Numbered from the stretch's first letter, positions 41,512-50,537 are shown. The stretch is DNA of 64,000 bases from Paenibacillaceae bacterium GAS479 (GCA_900105225.1 LT629764.1:1293501-1357500); one strand, 5' to 3'. Translations and numbers: made by a program. Notes: generated from the letters alone by a model not told the origin.

Positions 41512-43046
41512 TAAAGAATCACTCCGTCCTTGAATATCGCTATTTCTCGGAATCCATTCCGCTCGTTATTCGTTTGGCGCTCACCGGAAGCCAGCTCAAT
41601 GAGGTAACTCATTAATTGTTCGCTCATCTCCGGCATCGATTTTCCTTCCAGCAATTGTCCGGCATTGTAATCGATCCAGTTCTTTTTATGCCGCGCAAGA
41701 TCCGAATTGGTAGCAATCTTCACCGTAGGAACGGGTCCGCCAAACGGCGTGCCGCGTCCCGTTGTAAACAAGACGATATGAGCGCCTGCCGCCGACAAAG
41801 CCGTCACGGAAACGAGATCATTTCCCGGCGCTTCCAATAGATTGAGCCCGTTTTGACGGACACGCTCACCGTATTTCACAACATCCTGCACCAAAGCTCT
41901 GCCGCCCTTCTGAGTGCAGCCGAGCGACTTCTCCTCCAGCGTGCTTATGCCGCCAGCTTTGTTGCCAGGAGAGGGATTCTCGTAGATTTCTTGACCATGA
42001 CGGATAAAATACTGCTTAAAATCGTTGATGAGAGTTACGATATTTTCAAAAACGCCTTCATTAACAGCACGATCCATAAGGATCTTCTCCGCTCCGAACA
42101 TCTCTGGCACTTCGGTGAGAATCGCCGTGCCGCCGGCATTGATCAAGGAGTCGGATATGGAGCCGACGAGCGGATTGGCCGTAATGCCGGAGAAACCGTC
42201 GGAGCCGCCGCATTTTAAGCCAATCTTCAATTTGGAAAGAGGCACTGGCTCCCGCTTGAAGTTCGCCCCATAGGAGGCCAGCTCTTGGATCAGCTCCAAG
42301 CCTTTTTCCAGCTCATCCTCTTCGGTCTGAGCGCTCATAAATTTGACGCGACGTTCATCATAAGCACCGATCACTTCTTTGAACAACTCGATCCCATTGT
42401 TCTCGCAGCCAAGTCCGACAACGAGCACTCCCGCAGCGTTGGGATGGTTGACTAGCGAAGCGAGCAGCTTCTGCGTGAACTGCAGGTCGTCGCCGAGCTG
42501 TGAGCAGCCGAACGGATGGGCAAAATGGAACACACCATCGATTCCCTCCCCAGCCAGATCGCTTCCGCGTTTAGCCAAAATTTCGCAAGTTTTGTTGATG
42601 CAGCCAACCGTGTTGATGATCCAGATTTCATTGCGGATGCCAACCTCGCCGCTCGGTCGGAGGTACCCTTGGAACATCGGGACCTCGCTTGGCAGCTTCT
42701 GGTCCTTCTCTTGCTCCTGATCTTTCACTTGCTCATTCTCTTGCTCCTGCTCCGCGATCGGTTCGTAGCTATACTCAAGAATGGATCCAAGTCCTGTCCG
42801 TAGATTATGGGTATGAACCCATGATCCTGCCTCGATATCTTCCTTGGCTTTGCCGATGGAATATCCGAATTTGTATATATCCTGTCCGAGCGAAGTCGGT
42901 ACCGTCAATATTTTGTGACCCTTAGGTATATCCTCGCGGATCGTAAGAAGGAACTCATTCTCTAGCACGAGACTTTCGCCGGAAGCGATGGGCCGAAGCG
43001 CAATGACAACCCCATCCTGATCCGACAAACGAACCCAATCATTCAT
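41511..43046 (-). CDS. uxaA: Altronate dehydratase (UxaA family)
   Basis: A 511-residue hydro-lyase: D-altronate to 2-keto-3-deoxy-D-gluconate. The N-terminal SAF domain (to about 95) and the large C-terminal catalytic domain (CGGSDGFSGITANP, EVPEMFGAE, TTGRGTPFGGPVPT) are intact. They are joined by an Glu/Gln/Lys linker about 25 residues long (EQEQENEQVKDQEQEKDQ). The ATG at 43046 is chosen because GGGGTGAGGGG precedes it. It overlaps the UxaB gene by 8 bases, so translation is coupled. Single-gene fused SAF-UxaA is the typical proteobacterial/Bacillota form; B. subtilis UxaA has the same arrangement. Confidence 0.93.
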   Translation of the reverse strand: MNDWVRLSDQDGVVIALRPIASGESLVLENEFLLTIREDIPKGHKILTVPTSLGQDIYKFGYSIGKAKEDIEAGSWVHTHNLRTGLGSILEYSYEPIAEQEQENEQVKDQEQEKDQKLPSEVPMFQGYLRPSGEVGIRNEIWIINTVGCINKTCEILAKRGSDLAGEGIDGVFHFAHPFGCSQLGDDLQFTQKLLASLVNHPNAAGVLVVGLGCENNGIELFKEVIGAYDERRVKFMSAQTEEDELEKGLELIQELASYGANFKREPVPLSKLKIGLKCGGSDGFSGITANPLVGSISDSLINAGGTAILTEVPEMFGAEKILMDRAVNEGVFENIVTLINDFKQYFIRHGQEIYENPSPGNKAGGISTLEEKSLGCTQKGGRALVQDVVKYGERVRQNGLNLLEAPGNDLVSVTALSAAGAHIVLFTTGRGTPFGGPVPTVKIATNSDLARHKKNWIDYNAGQLLEGKSMPEMSEQLMSYLIELASGERQTNNERNGFREIAIFKDGVIL

Positions 43047-44529
43047 TCCCCTCACCCCTTTCCAAAGCTTCCAATTGCTCAATGACCGATTCCGCCAAGC
43101 CGCTCCAGCTAGCGGGATCTATACCCCAAAGCTCCTTGTCAGCAAGGATGGCCCCAACAGCGTCGGCATTGGATGCGCCTGCAGCTTGCCAATAGCCAGC
43201 GATCCGATCAAGGGCGTTCAAATCGTCTCGAACGACATAACGCATTCCTTTCAACGACATTCCCGTAAATTCGCCATCCATGCCCTTGGTTACTTTGTAA
43301 TAACGAAGCAGCGCCGCCAAACCAAGGGCAAGCCTCGCAGGTATCGGCTCTCCCGACTCAGCGTAATGAGCTAGGGTCGGCAGCAGCCGAACGCTGAATT
43401 TGCCCATCGAGTTCATGGCAATATCGGCAAGCCGATGGCGGATGTAAGGATTTCCAAAGCGGTCGAATACGCTGTCCGCATAGGCCTTCAGCTCATTTTC
43501 CGCATAGGGCAAGGCTGGAACGATATCGCTCCCTACCGTCTCTCGAACAGCTGCGCCTAACTCAGGATGTTCCATGAACGCCCGGACATGCTCGATGTCA
43601 TGCAAAATGCCTAGTGGAGCCATCCATGTATGCGCGCCGTTGAGAATACGCACCTTCTGTTGCTGAAACGGCTTCAGATCATCCGTCCAGTGAACGTTCA
43701 ACCCGGCCTTGCGCAGCGGAAGAACGGCTTCCAGCTCAGGCTCGGCCTCAATCGCCCATAGATGATAAGGCTCTGCCGTACACAGCATCTCATCACGGTA
43801 TCCCCACTCCTGGAACCAAGCTTCAGCTTGAGCTTCCTCCGGGTATCCAGGTACAATGCGATCAACAAGCGAGCTCAGGAAACGATTATGTTGATTAATC
43901 CAGTCATGGAATGCGGCCGGGAACTCCCAGTCCTTGGCGTACTGTAGAACAGCAGCCCTCAATACATCCCCGTTCCGTTCAAGCAGCTCGCATGGAAGCA
44001 GAATCAGCCCCTTCTCAGGATCACCCCTGAACGCTTTATAGCGTTCGTACAGCAAGTAGGCTATTTTTCCAGGATAGGACTGGATCGGTCCCCCGCTCAG
44101 CTCCTCTGGACGATAAACGAGCCCGGCTTCCGTTGTATTGGAGATGACGATGCGAAGCTCTGGACTTGAAGCTAGCTCAAGGAGGCGCTTCCATTGCGAA
44201 TAGGGATCGAACGCTTGCGAGAACACCCCAATCGTTTCCTTCCGACACACCTCCTGGCCATTTTCCAGCCCTTGAGTAACAAGGGTGTACATGCCGTCTT
44301 GTGCGGCCAGCTTCTCGATTTTGGCTCTTCCAGATGGCCGGGGCTGGACCACCGCAATGCTTCCTGAGAATAATCCCTGGTTTCTACAAACTTGAATCAT
44401 CCAGTCTGTGAATCCACGCAGAAAATTGCCCTCGCCAATTTGCAGGATGGTCACTGGCGCTCCATGAACTTCGTCCAGCCTACCTCTGCCCCTCTCGTCT
44501 AGCACCGCCCGGTTCAATAACAAACTCAT
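43039..44529 (-). CDS. uxaB: Tagaturonate reductase (UxaB; mannitol dehydrogenase superfamily)
   Basis: A 496-residue protein of the polyol-specific long-chain dehydrogenase family. It carries ILQIGEGNFLRGFTDWMI near the N-terminus and the active-site segment KVRILNGAHTWMAP, in which the Lys, Asn and His are catalytic. The reaction is D-tagaturonate + NADH to D-altronate. Length fits E. coli and B. subtilis UxaB. It starts with ATG overlapping the stop of the lactonase gene (ATGA). The neighbours (UxaA downstream, lactonase upstream) fit a role in converting tagaturonate made from L-galactonate rather than galacturonate, as no UxaC isomerase is present. Confidence 0.92.
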   Translation of the reverse strand: MSLLLNRAVLDERGRGRLDEVHGAPVTILQIGEGNFLRGFTDWMIQVCRNQGLFSGSIAVVQPRPSGRAKIEKLAAQDGMYTLVTQGLENGQEVCRKETIGVFSQAFDPYSQWKRLLELASSPELRIVISNTTEAGLVYRPEELSGGPIQSYPGKIAYLLYERYKAFRGDPEKGLILLPCELLERNGDVLRAAVLQYAKDWEFPAAFHDWINQHNRFLSSLVDRIVPGYPEEAQAEAWFQEWGYRDEMLCTAEPYHLWAIEAEPELEAVLPLRKAGLNVHWTDDLKPFQQQKVRILNGAHTWMAPLGILHDIEHVRAFMEHPELGAAVRETVGSDIVPALPYAENELKAYADSVFDRFGNPYIRHRLADIAMNSMGKFSVRLLPTLAHYAESGEPIPARLALGLAALLRYYKVTKGMDGEFTGMSLKGMRYVVRDDLNALDRIAGYWQAAGASNADAVGAILADKELWGIDPASWSGLAESVIEQLEALERGEGNE

Positions 44530-45359
44530 AACTTGTAAAACTCCTTCGCATTAAGACCAAACAGCTTGGCGCGTTCGCCCTCTCCCCAATGAGCCGGGAT
44601 CGCTTCCTGCAAAACCGCCACAACGGCATCATACTCTGCCGCCAGCAAACATACCGGCCAATCGCTGCCAAACATGACTCGATCAGGTCCGAATAGTTCT
44701 AATACATGCCCGATATAAGGCTTGAAATCTTCCGTTTTCCAGCCCTTGTGATCGCCTTCCGTCACCATTCCCGACAGCTTGATATAAATATTGGGATGCT
44801 TCGCGATTTCTTTCATCGATTTCAACCAATTGTCTATTTCACCGTTGCCAATCTCAGGCTTGGCAATATGGTCGATGACCCCGCGCAGCCCTGGAACCTC
44901 ATTCAAAAGCTGGACGGTATGCTCCAGCTGACGGGACAACAGCAGCAAATCAACTGGAACGTCATCCGCTGCGTATCCTTTCAGCGCTTCCACAAATTCA
45001 GGCTCCAAAATCCGGCTGGAATCCGGCATTTCCTGAATCATAATGCGGAAGCCTTTGAATTTATCATGTTTATTGAAGCGGTCAAAATGTTGGCGATGCG
45101 CGGGATCGAATAAATCCAGCCAGCCGACCACGCCGAGTATGTTGGAATCCTGCTGATCCGCGAGAGAGAATAGATACTCTGTTTCCTCTAAAGTAGGCGC
45201 CGCCTGAACGGCAACCGTGCCGTCCAATCCATGTTTCGTTAAGTGAGGCGCAAGATCCGCCGGCAAAAAGTCCCGATAAAGAACAGGGATGTCCGGCGTA
45301 ATCCATCCATAATCACCGCGTTCAATTCGCCAATAATGCTGATGAGAGTCGATTCGCAT
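44526..45359 (-). CDS. COG3618 amidohydrolase, sugar lactonase (L-galactono-/L-fuconolactonase type)
   Basis: A 277-residue TIM-barrel hydrolase. Metal ligands His6 and His8 in SHQHYW, a His in GVIDHIAKPE and the Asp in GSDWPV are all present. COG3618 members open the lactones of L-galactose, L-fucose, L-rhamnose and related sugars. In this operon it would hydrolyse L-galactonolactone to L-galactonate. The frame is open nine codons further upstream, but AAGGAGG lies seven bases before the chosen ATG (45359) and overlaps the upstream alternatives. It is the first gene of the catabolic operon, and the AraC regulator is divergent across about 130 AT-rich bases. Confidence 0.9.
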   Translation of the reverse strand: MRIDSHQHYWRIERGDYGWITPDIPVLYRDFLPADLAPHLTKHGLDGTVAVQAAPTLEETEYLFSLADQQDSNILGVVGWLDLFDPAHRQHFDRFNKHDKFKGFRIMIQEMPDSSRILEPEFVEALKGYAADDVPVDLLLLSRQLEHTVQLLNEVPGLRGVIDHIAKPEIGNGEIDNWLKSMKEIAKHPNIYIKLSGMVTEGDHKGWKTEDFKPYIGHVLELFGPDRVMFGSDWPVCLLAAEYDAVVAVLQEAIPAHWGEGERAKLFGLNAKEFYKL

Positions 45360-45487
45360 CTCCATTCCTCCTTCTGTTAGTTTCATTATAAATAATCAAA
45401 ATTTACAATGATATGATCTATATATTCATATTTATACTCTAATTTGATATTATGATGGAACGAACTTATTCATTGGAGATGATCCGT

Positions 45488-46363
45488 ATGGAGCCCTTTC
45501 GCAAGCCCTTTATAGGAGATCCGTTATTTCCCTTTCATATCATCCATCAGCATGTCAAACATCCCGAGGATGAGCTGCCCGATCATCTCCACGAGCACTT
45601 TGAGCTCGTTTATATCCATCAAGGAACAGGTACCTTTTTTATCGATAACACGCTGTATGAGAAAAAAAGCGGAGACCTGTTCATTATTCCCGGCAATACC
45701 GTACATCGCTCCCTGCCGGATAAGCTCAATCCGATTATTTCCACGGCGGTTTTTTTTGCGCCTGCTTTTGCCGCCGGGGAAATCTACGATCATTCCTACT
45801 CGCTGCTGCAATGCTTCGATATCGCTCGTGGCCAAAAACATTATAAATTCGAGCTGACGGAAACAGTGCGTTCAAGCGTTGAAAGCTCTATGGAATGGAT
45901 TCATAAGGAGCAAACCGATCAGCTTGAAGGGTATCGGGCTTCAATTCGTCTTGAGCTCGGAAGACTGCTGTTACATTTGAACCGCCATCTGGCGCATCAT
46001 TTTACCCCTAGAGCAGGGGATAAACGAATAGGACCCTCTTGGATTAAGAGGGCCCTGCTTGAAATAGATGCGCAGCCTGGACTAGCGTATAGCTTGGTCG
46101 AATTTGCCGAGAAATCTTCTGTTTCTCCACCTCATTTTTCACGAGTATTCAAGCAGTTTACAGGGATGAACGTTACTGATTATGTGAATGCCAAACGAAT
46201 TATTCAAGCCAAAGGTTTACTGCTGGAATCCGACGAGAGCATCGCCTCCATTGCGGAGAAATGCGGGTTCATGAGCATTCCGCATTTCCACCGGATTTTT
46301 AAGAACTTAACGGCTTCAACTCCAGCCGCTTACAGGCGGAAAAACTTAGTTGAGCAGCCGTGA
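45488..46363 (+). CDS. AraC-family regulator with cupin sensor domain
   Basis: A 291-residue protein. The N-terminal half is a cupin-like sugar-sensing domain with DHLHEHFELVYIHQGTGTF, GDLFIIPGNTVHR. The C-terminal 100 residues hold two helix-turn-helix motifs (SLVEFAEKSSVSPPHFSRVFKQFTG; SIASIAEKCGFMSIPHFHRIFK, both shown only as landmarks). ATG 45488 is preferred because GGAG lies 9 bases upstream; ATG 45452/45455 lacks a ribosome site. It is divergent from the L-galactose-type operon and probably activates it in response to a sugar intermediate. Confidence 0.9.
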   Translation: MEPFRKPFIGDPLFPFHIIHQHVKHPEDELPDHLHEHFELVYIHQGTGTFFIDNTLYEKKSGDLFIIPGNTVHRSLPDKLNPIISTAVFFAPAFAAGEIYDHSYSLLQCFDIARGQKHYKFELTETVRSSVESSMEWIHKEQTDQLEGYRASIRLELGRLLLHLNRHLAHHFTPRAGDKRIGPSWIKRALLEIDAQPGLAYSLVEFAEKSSVSPPHFSRVFKQFTGMNVTDYVNAKRIIQAKGLLLESDESIASIAEKCGFMSIPHFHRIFKNLTASTPAAYRRKNLVEQP

Positions 46364-46468
46364 CGGCTGCTTCAGCTTCGATCTAAATGGCATCGTTATA
46401 AGCAAGTGTTAACAGTGTCACGACGATAACTGTGAAGGATATAAGCAAAACCTTAGGTATTTTGCTGC

Positions 46469-47569
46469 TCATATAGTTGCCTCAGCCTTTTGTGAACGAG
46501 CTTCTTTGTGGATTATTCTCATCACTTTTTCGACGGCCCCATCCGTTTCGTGCCTACTCATACGGGCCGAATATATTTTCCGGTCACGGTAAACAGCATT
46601 TACAGCGTTCAGAAATGCCGCTTTTGTCAGCTCTTCCTCATATAGCAGCTCAGCGTATCCCGCGTTTTGAAAATGATGTGCGTTCAGCAGTTGCCCTGTT
46701 CGTGCACCGCCGATCACATGTGGAATAAGAAGCATTGGCTTTCGCAAATGCAGCCATTCGTGAATCGCATTGGAGCCCGCCCGCGAAACAACCATATCCG
46801 CCATTGCCATCAGATCGGGAAGCTCAGCATGGGCGTATTCAAGCTGTATATAACCTGAAAACCGATTGTAGGAAGGGTCCATTTTGCCAGCCCCGCAAAT
46901 GTGAACGACCTGATAGCTCGACAACATCTCAGGCAATGCTTCTCTGACGATACGGTTGATTCGTTCCGCACCTTGGCTGCCTCCCATAATAAGAACTATC
47001 GGCTTATCGCCGTCAAATCCGCGTTGCTGAATGCCCCTCGCCCTGCTCCCCAGCTTCAGCTCCTCCCTTAGGATAGGTCCAATATGTTTGATCCTTTTAT
47101 CGTTGATCCAGTAAATCTGAGACGTTCCCGCAAAGGTCGTACATATAACCTGGGCAAAACGGCTAGAAATCCGATTGGCTAGACCCGGATACAGATCAGG
47201 CTCAAAGATAAGGATAGGGATCCTTTTCGAGCGGGCGCCAATAACAACTGGAACTGCCACAAAACCTCCCAAGGAAAAGATAGCGTCCGGTTTGATCCGC
47301 AACATAAGGAATACCGCTTGCAGAATACCGAGAGTAAATTTGAATAAATCCGATACATTTTCCCAAGACCAGTATCGTCTCAGCTTTCCCGTGGAAACCG
47401 AATGGTATCGGACCGCATCAATCCCACCGACCAATTGACGCTCGATCCCATGCTTGGAGCCGATATAGTGGATTTCCCAGCCTTCTTTCAATAATCGCTG
47501 GAGCAGGACAAGATTCGGCGTCACATGTCCAGCCGAACCGCCCCCCGTTAGTACTATTTTTCGTTTCAT
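46469..47569 (-). CDS. MurG-like glycosyltransferase (paralogue)
   Basis: A 366-residue GT28 enzyme. The N-terminal GGGSAGHVTPN is the lipid-carrier-binding G-loop (MurG has GGGTGGHxxP), IFEPDLYPGLANR and HIGPILREE follow, and the UDP-GlcNAc-binding IMGGSQGAERIN and SRAGSNAIHEW are intact. True MurG makes lipid II; this copy lies outside a division/cell-wall cluster and is coupled by a 4-base overlap to a sugar-nucleotide dehydratase, so it may glycosylate a different undecaprenyl-linked or surface acceptor. This is inference; a housekeeping MurG should exist elsewhere. Confidence 0.85.
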   Translation of the reverse strand: MKRKIVLTGGGSAGHVTPNLVLLQRLLKEGWEIHYIGSKHGIERQLVGGIDAVRYHSVSTGKLRRYWSWENVSDLFKFTLGILQAVFLMLRIKPDAIFSLGGFVAVPVVIGARSKRIPILIFEPDLYPGLANRISSRFAQVICTTFAGTSQIYWINDKRIKHIGPILREELKLGSRARGIQQRGFDGDKPIVLIMGGSQGAERINRIVREALPEMLSSYQVVHICGAGKMDPSYNRFSGYIQLEYAHAELPDLMAMADMVVSRAGSNAIHEWLHLRKPMLLIPHVIGGARTGQLLNAHHFQNAGYAELLYEEELTKAAFLNAVNAVYRDRKIYSARMSRHETDGAVEKVMRIIHKEARSQKAEATI

Positions 47570-48546
47570 GCTAAAAACCCACCTTGATGAAGCAACTGTC
47601 CGATCTCTTCATGCGACATCTTCCAATCATCCGAATGATACCCCCGCCGGATAAGCTCACTGCGTTGTCCACCATTCACTATCTTGTCACAGCTTGAATA
47701 CGGGGGCATGATGACAAAATACCGCTCATCTAGATCCACAACATAATTACTTTCCGTTTCCGTGATCAACGTTTCATGAAGCTTCTCTCCCGGACGGATA
47801 CCCACATATCGGATATTGACGGGTCCTCTGCCGGAGTATTGGATCATCACCCGAGCTAGATCCATAATATTGCACGCTCCCATTTTCGGGATATATACTT
47901 CTCCACCTTGGCTATTGTCCATAGCTGCCTGCAATATCTGAACCGCATTGCCCAAGGTTAGGAAAAATCTCGTCATTCCGGGATCGGTCACAGTAAGATC
48001 ACAACCATCCTTAAGCTGCCGCTGGAACAAAGGAATGACGCTTCCGGCGGAACCCAGCACATTGCCGCTTCTGAAACACGCAAATGAAGTTCCAGCCGAC
48101 CTTGCATTGGCGGATAAAATAAGCTTTTCACCCAACGCTTTAGTCATGCCGTAGGTGCTATTAGGATTAGAAGCTTTGTCAGTAGATACATACATGACTT
48201 TCCGTACGCCGCTTTCGATGGCAGCATCAATCACATTTTGCGTACCCATTACGTTTGTCTTAAGTGCGCTATCCGGCTGTTCTTCACAAATTGGGACATG
48301 TTTAAGTGCCGCCAAATGATAGACTTCGCCTACATCGGAGCAAGCCATCATTAATTCCGATTTATCCCGAATATCGCCAATCACGAATTGCAGCCTAGGG
48401 TCACCAATTTCGCGCTGCATCTGTACTTGAAGCGATTCGTTTCTAGAGAAAATGCGAATTTCCTTGGGTTGTTTCACCAACAGCTGCCTTACCAGCTCCA
48501 CTCCCCATGAGCCTGTACCGCCGGTCACTAAAATCGTTTTATCCAT
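47566..48546 (-). CDS. PseB/CapD-like UDP-sugar 4,6-dehydratase (extended SDR)
   Basis: A 326-residue SDR-type enzyme: GGTGSWGVELVRQL (NADP-binding), AALKHVP with the typical Lys/His, STDKASNPNSTYGMTK with catalytic Tyr and Lys, and FFLTLGNAVQ and RPGEKLHETL of the family. Closest type is PseB (UDP-GlcNAc 4,6-dehydratase/5-epimerase) and the short CapD-like proteins. No membrane domain is present. It probably supplies a deoxy-aminosugar nucleotide to the coupled MurG-like transferase. GGAGG lies 12 bases before the ATG. The remaining enzymes of a pseudaminic or bacillosamine pathway are not here. Confidence 0.87.
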   Translation of the reverse strand: MDKTILVTGGTGSWGVELVRQLLVKQPKEIRIFSRNESLQVQMQREIGDPRLQFVIGDIRDKSELMMACSDVGEVYHLAALKHVPICEEQPDSALKTNVMGTQNVIDAAIESGVRKVMYVSTDKASNPNSTYGMTKALGEKLILSANARSAGTSFACFRSGNVLGSAGSVIPLFQRQLKDGCDLTVTDPGMTRFFLTLGNAVQILQAAMDNSQGGEVYIPKMGACNIMDLARVMIQYSGRGPVNIRYVGIRPGEKLHETLITETESNYVVDLDERYFVIMPPYSSCDKIVNGGQRSELIRRGYHSDDWKMSHEEIGQLLHQGGFLA

Positions 48547-48644
48547 AAATCATCTTACCTCCATCTGTCCATGGCTCGTTTCCAATCACACAGGATAAGT
48601 CTAATTCGGTTGTGTTACACCAGTTTGACGATCTGAGAGAACGA

Positions 48645-48674
48645 CAAAAAGACTGCCAGAATCATCTGGCAGCC
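48645..48674 (-). terminator. Terminator of the NHL-repeat gene
   Basis: On the minus strand CTGCCAGA-TGAT-TCTGGCAG is followed by TCTTTTTG. Confidence 0.88.
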
Positions 48675-48739
48675 TTTGAACTTGATATTTTAACAGCGGT
48701 ACTCGCTCCGCTTGCTCACTCGTTTCTCTAGTCCATCTA

Positions 48740-49657
48740 TCACTTTCCTCTTACTTCCCACTTCGTAATTCGGCCCTGCGGCACCCATTCAACAACAAAC
48801 ACACAGTCATCGTCTACACATAAGCCATGCGGAGAGATGAAACGTCCGTCTACCCAATTCGCCGGGGGAATGCCAGGCCATCCAGGAACTTGCCAGATGG
48901 AGGGGTTTTCGCCCGTATGCGCGGAATGCTGGAAGCTGCCGTCCGTAATCGTAATTCGGCCGTTCAGGTCCGGTAGGATAAATCCGTCTTCACCAAAGGG
49001 AACCAAGTCGCAAGGGAGCAGGAAATCACCGCCATAAGCTTCAATAAAGGTGCCGTCCAGTTGGAAAGCGACGAAGCGCTGGTTCCGTCGGTCTGCAACG
49101 TATACTATTGGCTCCTCAGGACGAGTATCGATGCTCAATCCATGGGGCTCGTTTAAGGCATGCTCTGCCCCTTCCTTGCCACCCCAGTGCTGCAGCCAAC
49201 GACCCGTTCGGTCAAAACGATGAACCGTATACTGTCCGTAACCATCTACTACGTAGATGTCGCCATTGGGGGCAACATCGATGTCCGTCGGCATATAATG
49301 CCCCGGTGTCGGGTAGATGTCGGGAAGCGGCGGGACGCCTACCGTAAACACCTCTTCCCCATCCAGCGTGTACTTGGCTATTAGATGGCGTGAAATATCG
49401 GTTAAGTACAAGTACTCTTGGCCATCCTCCTCCCTGCGGAGATGCATACCGTGAGCCCCTGCTGCAAAATCGCTTCCCCATGAATGCGAAAAATGTCCCG
49501 AACAATCAAACACGGCTACCGCATGCTGGCTCATGTTGAAAACATATACTCGCTTTTGAGAATCTACGGCGATTCCATGCGTAAATCCGAGCGAAACGTC
49601 TTCCGGAAGCTTCGCCCAGCCCGGCACGAGATGAAGGCTAATCGTTGAATTAGGCAT
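48740..49657 (-). CDS. NHL-repeat beta-propeller protein, amidating-lyase (PAL)-like
   Basis: A 305-residue protein built of about six NHL/YVTN-like blades. Four blades carry His-Gly motifs: FTHGIAVD, GAHGMHL, EPHGLSID and SPHGLCVD. In peptidyl-alpha-hydroxyglycine alpha-amidating lyase, histidines in equivalent HG motifs bind zinc, and a Tyr in the NHL region is catalytic; PTDIDVAPNGDIYVVDGYGQ here is the matching style of segment. No signal peptide is present, so it is cytosolic. The ATG overlaps the end of the dioxygenase gene by 8 bases. A two-step role (hydroxylation, then cleavage) with that dioxygenase is inference. Confidence 0.8.
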   Translation of the reverse strand: MPNSTISLHLVPGWAKLPEDVSLGFTHGIAVDSQKRVYVFNMSQHAVAVFDCSGHFSHSWGSDFAAGAHGMHLRREEDGQEYLYLTDISRHLIAKYTLDGEEVFTVGVPPLPDIYPTPGHYMPTDIDVAPNGDIYVVDGYGQYTVHRFDRTGRWLQHWGGKEGAEHALNEPHGLSIDTRPEEPIVYVADRRNQRFVAFQLDGTFIEAYGGDFLLPCDLVPFGEDGFILPDLNGRITITDGSFQHSAHTGENPSIWQVPGWPGIPPANWVDGRFISPHGLCVDDDCVFVVEWVPQGRITKWEVRGK

Positions 49658-50450
49658 GGCGCTTCACCAATAGCGGGAACAAAGGTCCTTTTAACGGCTG
49701 ATCCTTCTCCAAATTCGATCCCTCCGTAACGATATGACCTTTTCCGTTATACGTGATCCCATCAGGCATATAAATAATGGCTAACGCCCGTCTTGGACGG
49801 TCGGTCGTATTCGCATGTGCATAGTGGAAAGTTAATCCGTTATGAAACGTACAGCTGCCTGCCTTAAGCGGTACGACAACGGGTTTTTGGTCGTCCAATT
49901 GCCCGCCTTCCACATAATCAAATATATTTTGAGGCTCCAAAAAGCTGATTCCGGTTAACTTGCCGAGTTTATGCGACTTGGGTACAAAAGCCATGCAGCC
50001 GTTTTGCTCATTGACGTCATCCAAGGCAATCCAGATGGAAAGCATGCCCCGCTCGGCCTCATTGACCGGCCAATAGGGAGTATCCTGATGCCAAGGAGTT
50101 GGTTTAGAATCACCTGGCATTTTCCAAAGTCCATGGTCATGGAAAAAGCGAATTTCATTGGACCCGGTCAAATCCAGCGCGGCCTTCGCAAACTTTTCAT
50201 GAAAGCTGAATTTGCCCATCCCGCCATGGTCTCTCCAGGTATTCACCTTCTGATTCAACACCCGATAGTAAGCGCCGCCATTTTTATCGGTCTTTACAGA
50301 ACGGCCGCTATCCTCCTGCATCGCTTCCTCCAGATACTCCCGAAGCTGTTCCAGCTCTTCGTCCGTAAGCATATTTTCTACTTTGACGAATCCATTCTCG
50401 CGATAGAAAGAAACCTGTTCATCAGTAATCTGCGCTGCAGGGGTACCCAT
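49650..50450 (-). CDS. Phytanoyl-CoA dioxygenase-family Fe(II)/2OG hydroxylase
   Basis: A 266-residue non-heme iron dioxygenase. Iron ligands are His and Asp in PWHQDTPYW and the distal His in LTFHYAHANTT; the 2-oxoglutarate-binding Arg is in RPRRALAI. It hydroxylates an aliphatic carbon of a small molecule using O2 and 2-oxoglutarate. The upstream open frame is ignored because AAGGAGG lies nine bases before ATG 50450. It overlaps the NHL gene by 8 bases and is divergent from an AraC regulator, so the pair is an inducible small-molecule pathway. Bacterial members act on ectoine, ureas, amino acids or sugars; no specific substrate can be given. Confidence 0.9.
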   Translation of the reverse strand: MGTPAAQITDEQVSFYRENGFVKVENMLTDEELEQLREYLEEAMQEDSGRSVKTDKNGGAYYRVLNQKVNTWRDHGGMGKFSFHEKFAKAALDLTGSNEIRFFHDHGLWKMPGDSKPTPWHQDTPYWPVNEAERGMLSIWIALDDVNEQNGCMAFVPKSHKLGKLTGISFLEPQNIFDYVEGGQLDDQKPVVVPLKAGSCTFHNGLTFHYAHANTTDRPRRALAIIYMPDGITYNGKGHIVTEGSNLEKDQPLKGPLFPLLVKRHA

Positions 50451-50537
50451 CCATTGTAGCCTCCTTGGCTTGTGATATGCCCCTATCATACAAGGCGATG
50501 ATTCAAAGGAGGATGGAGAGAAATCGGAAGTTTTTGT

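Noticed and set aside
39531-45359. Galacturonate (pectin) catabolic operon
   Set aside because: UxaC uronate isomerase is absent, while an L-galactose dehydrogenase-like enzyme and a sugar lactonase are present.
46345-46372. Terminator at the end of the first AraC gene
   Set aside because: GCAGCCGTGACGGCTGC forms a hairpin over the stop codon but lacks a following T-run.
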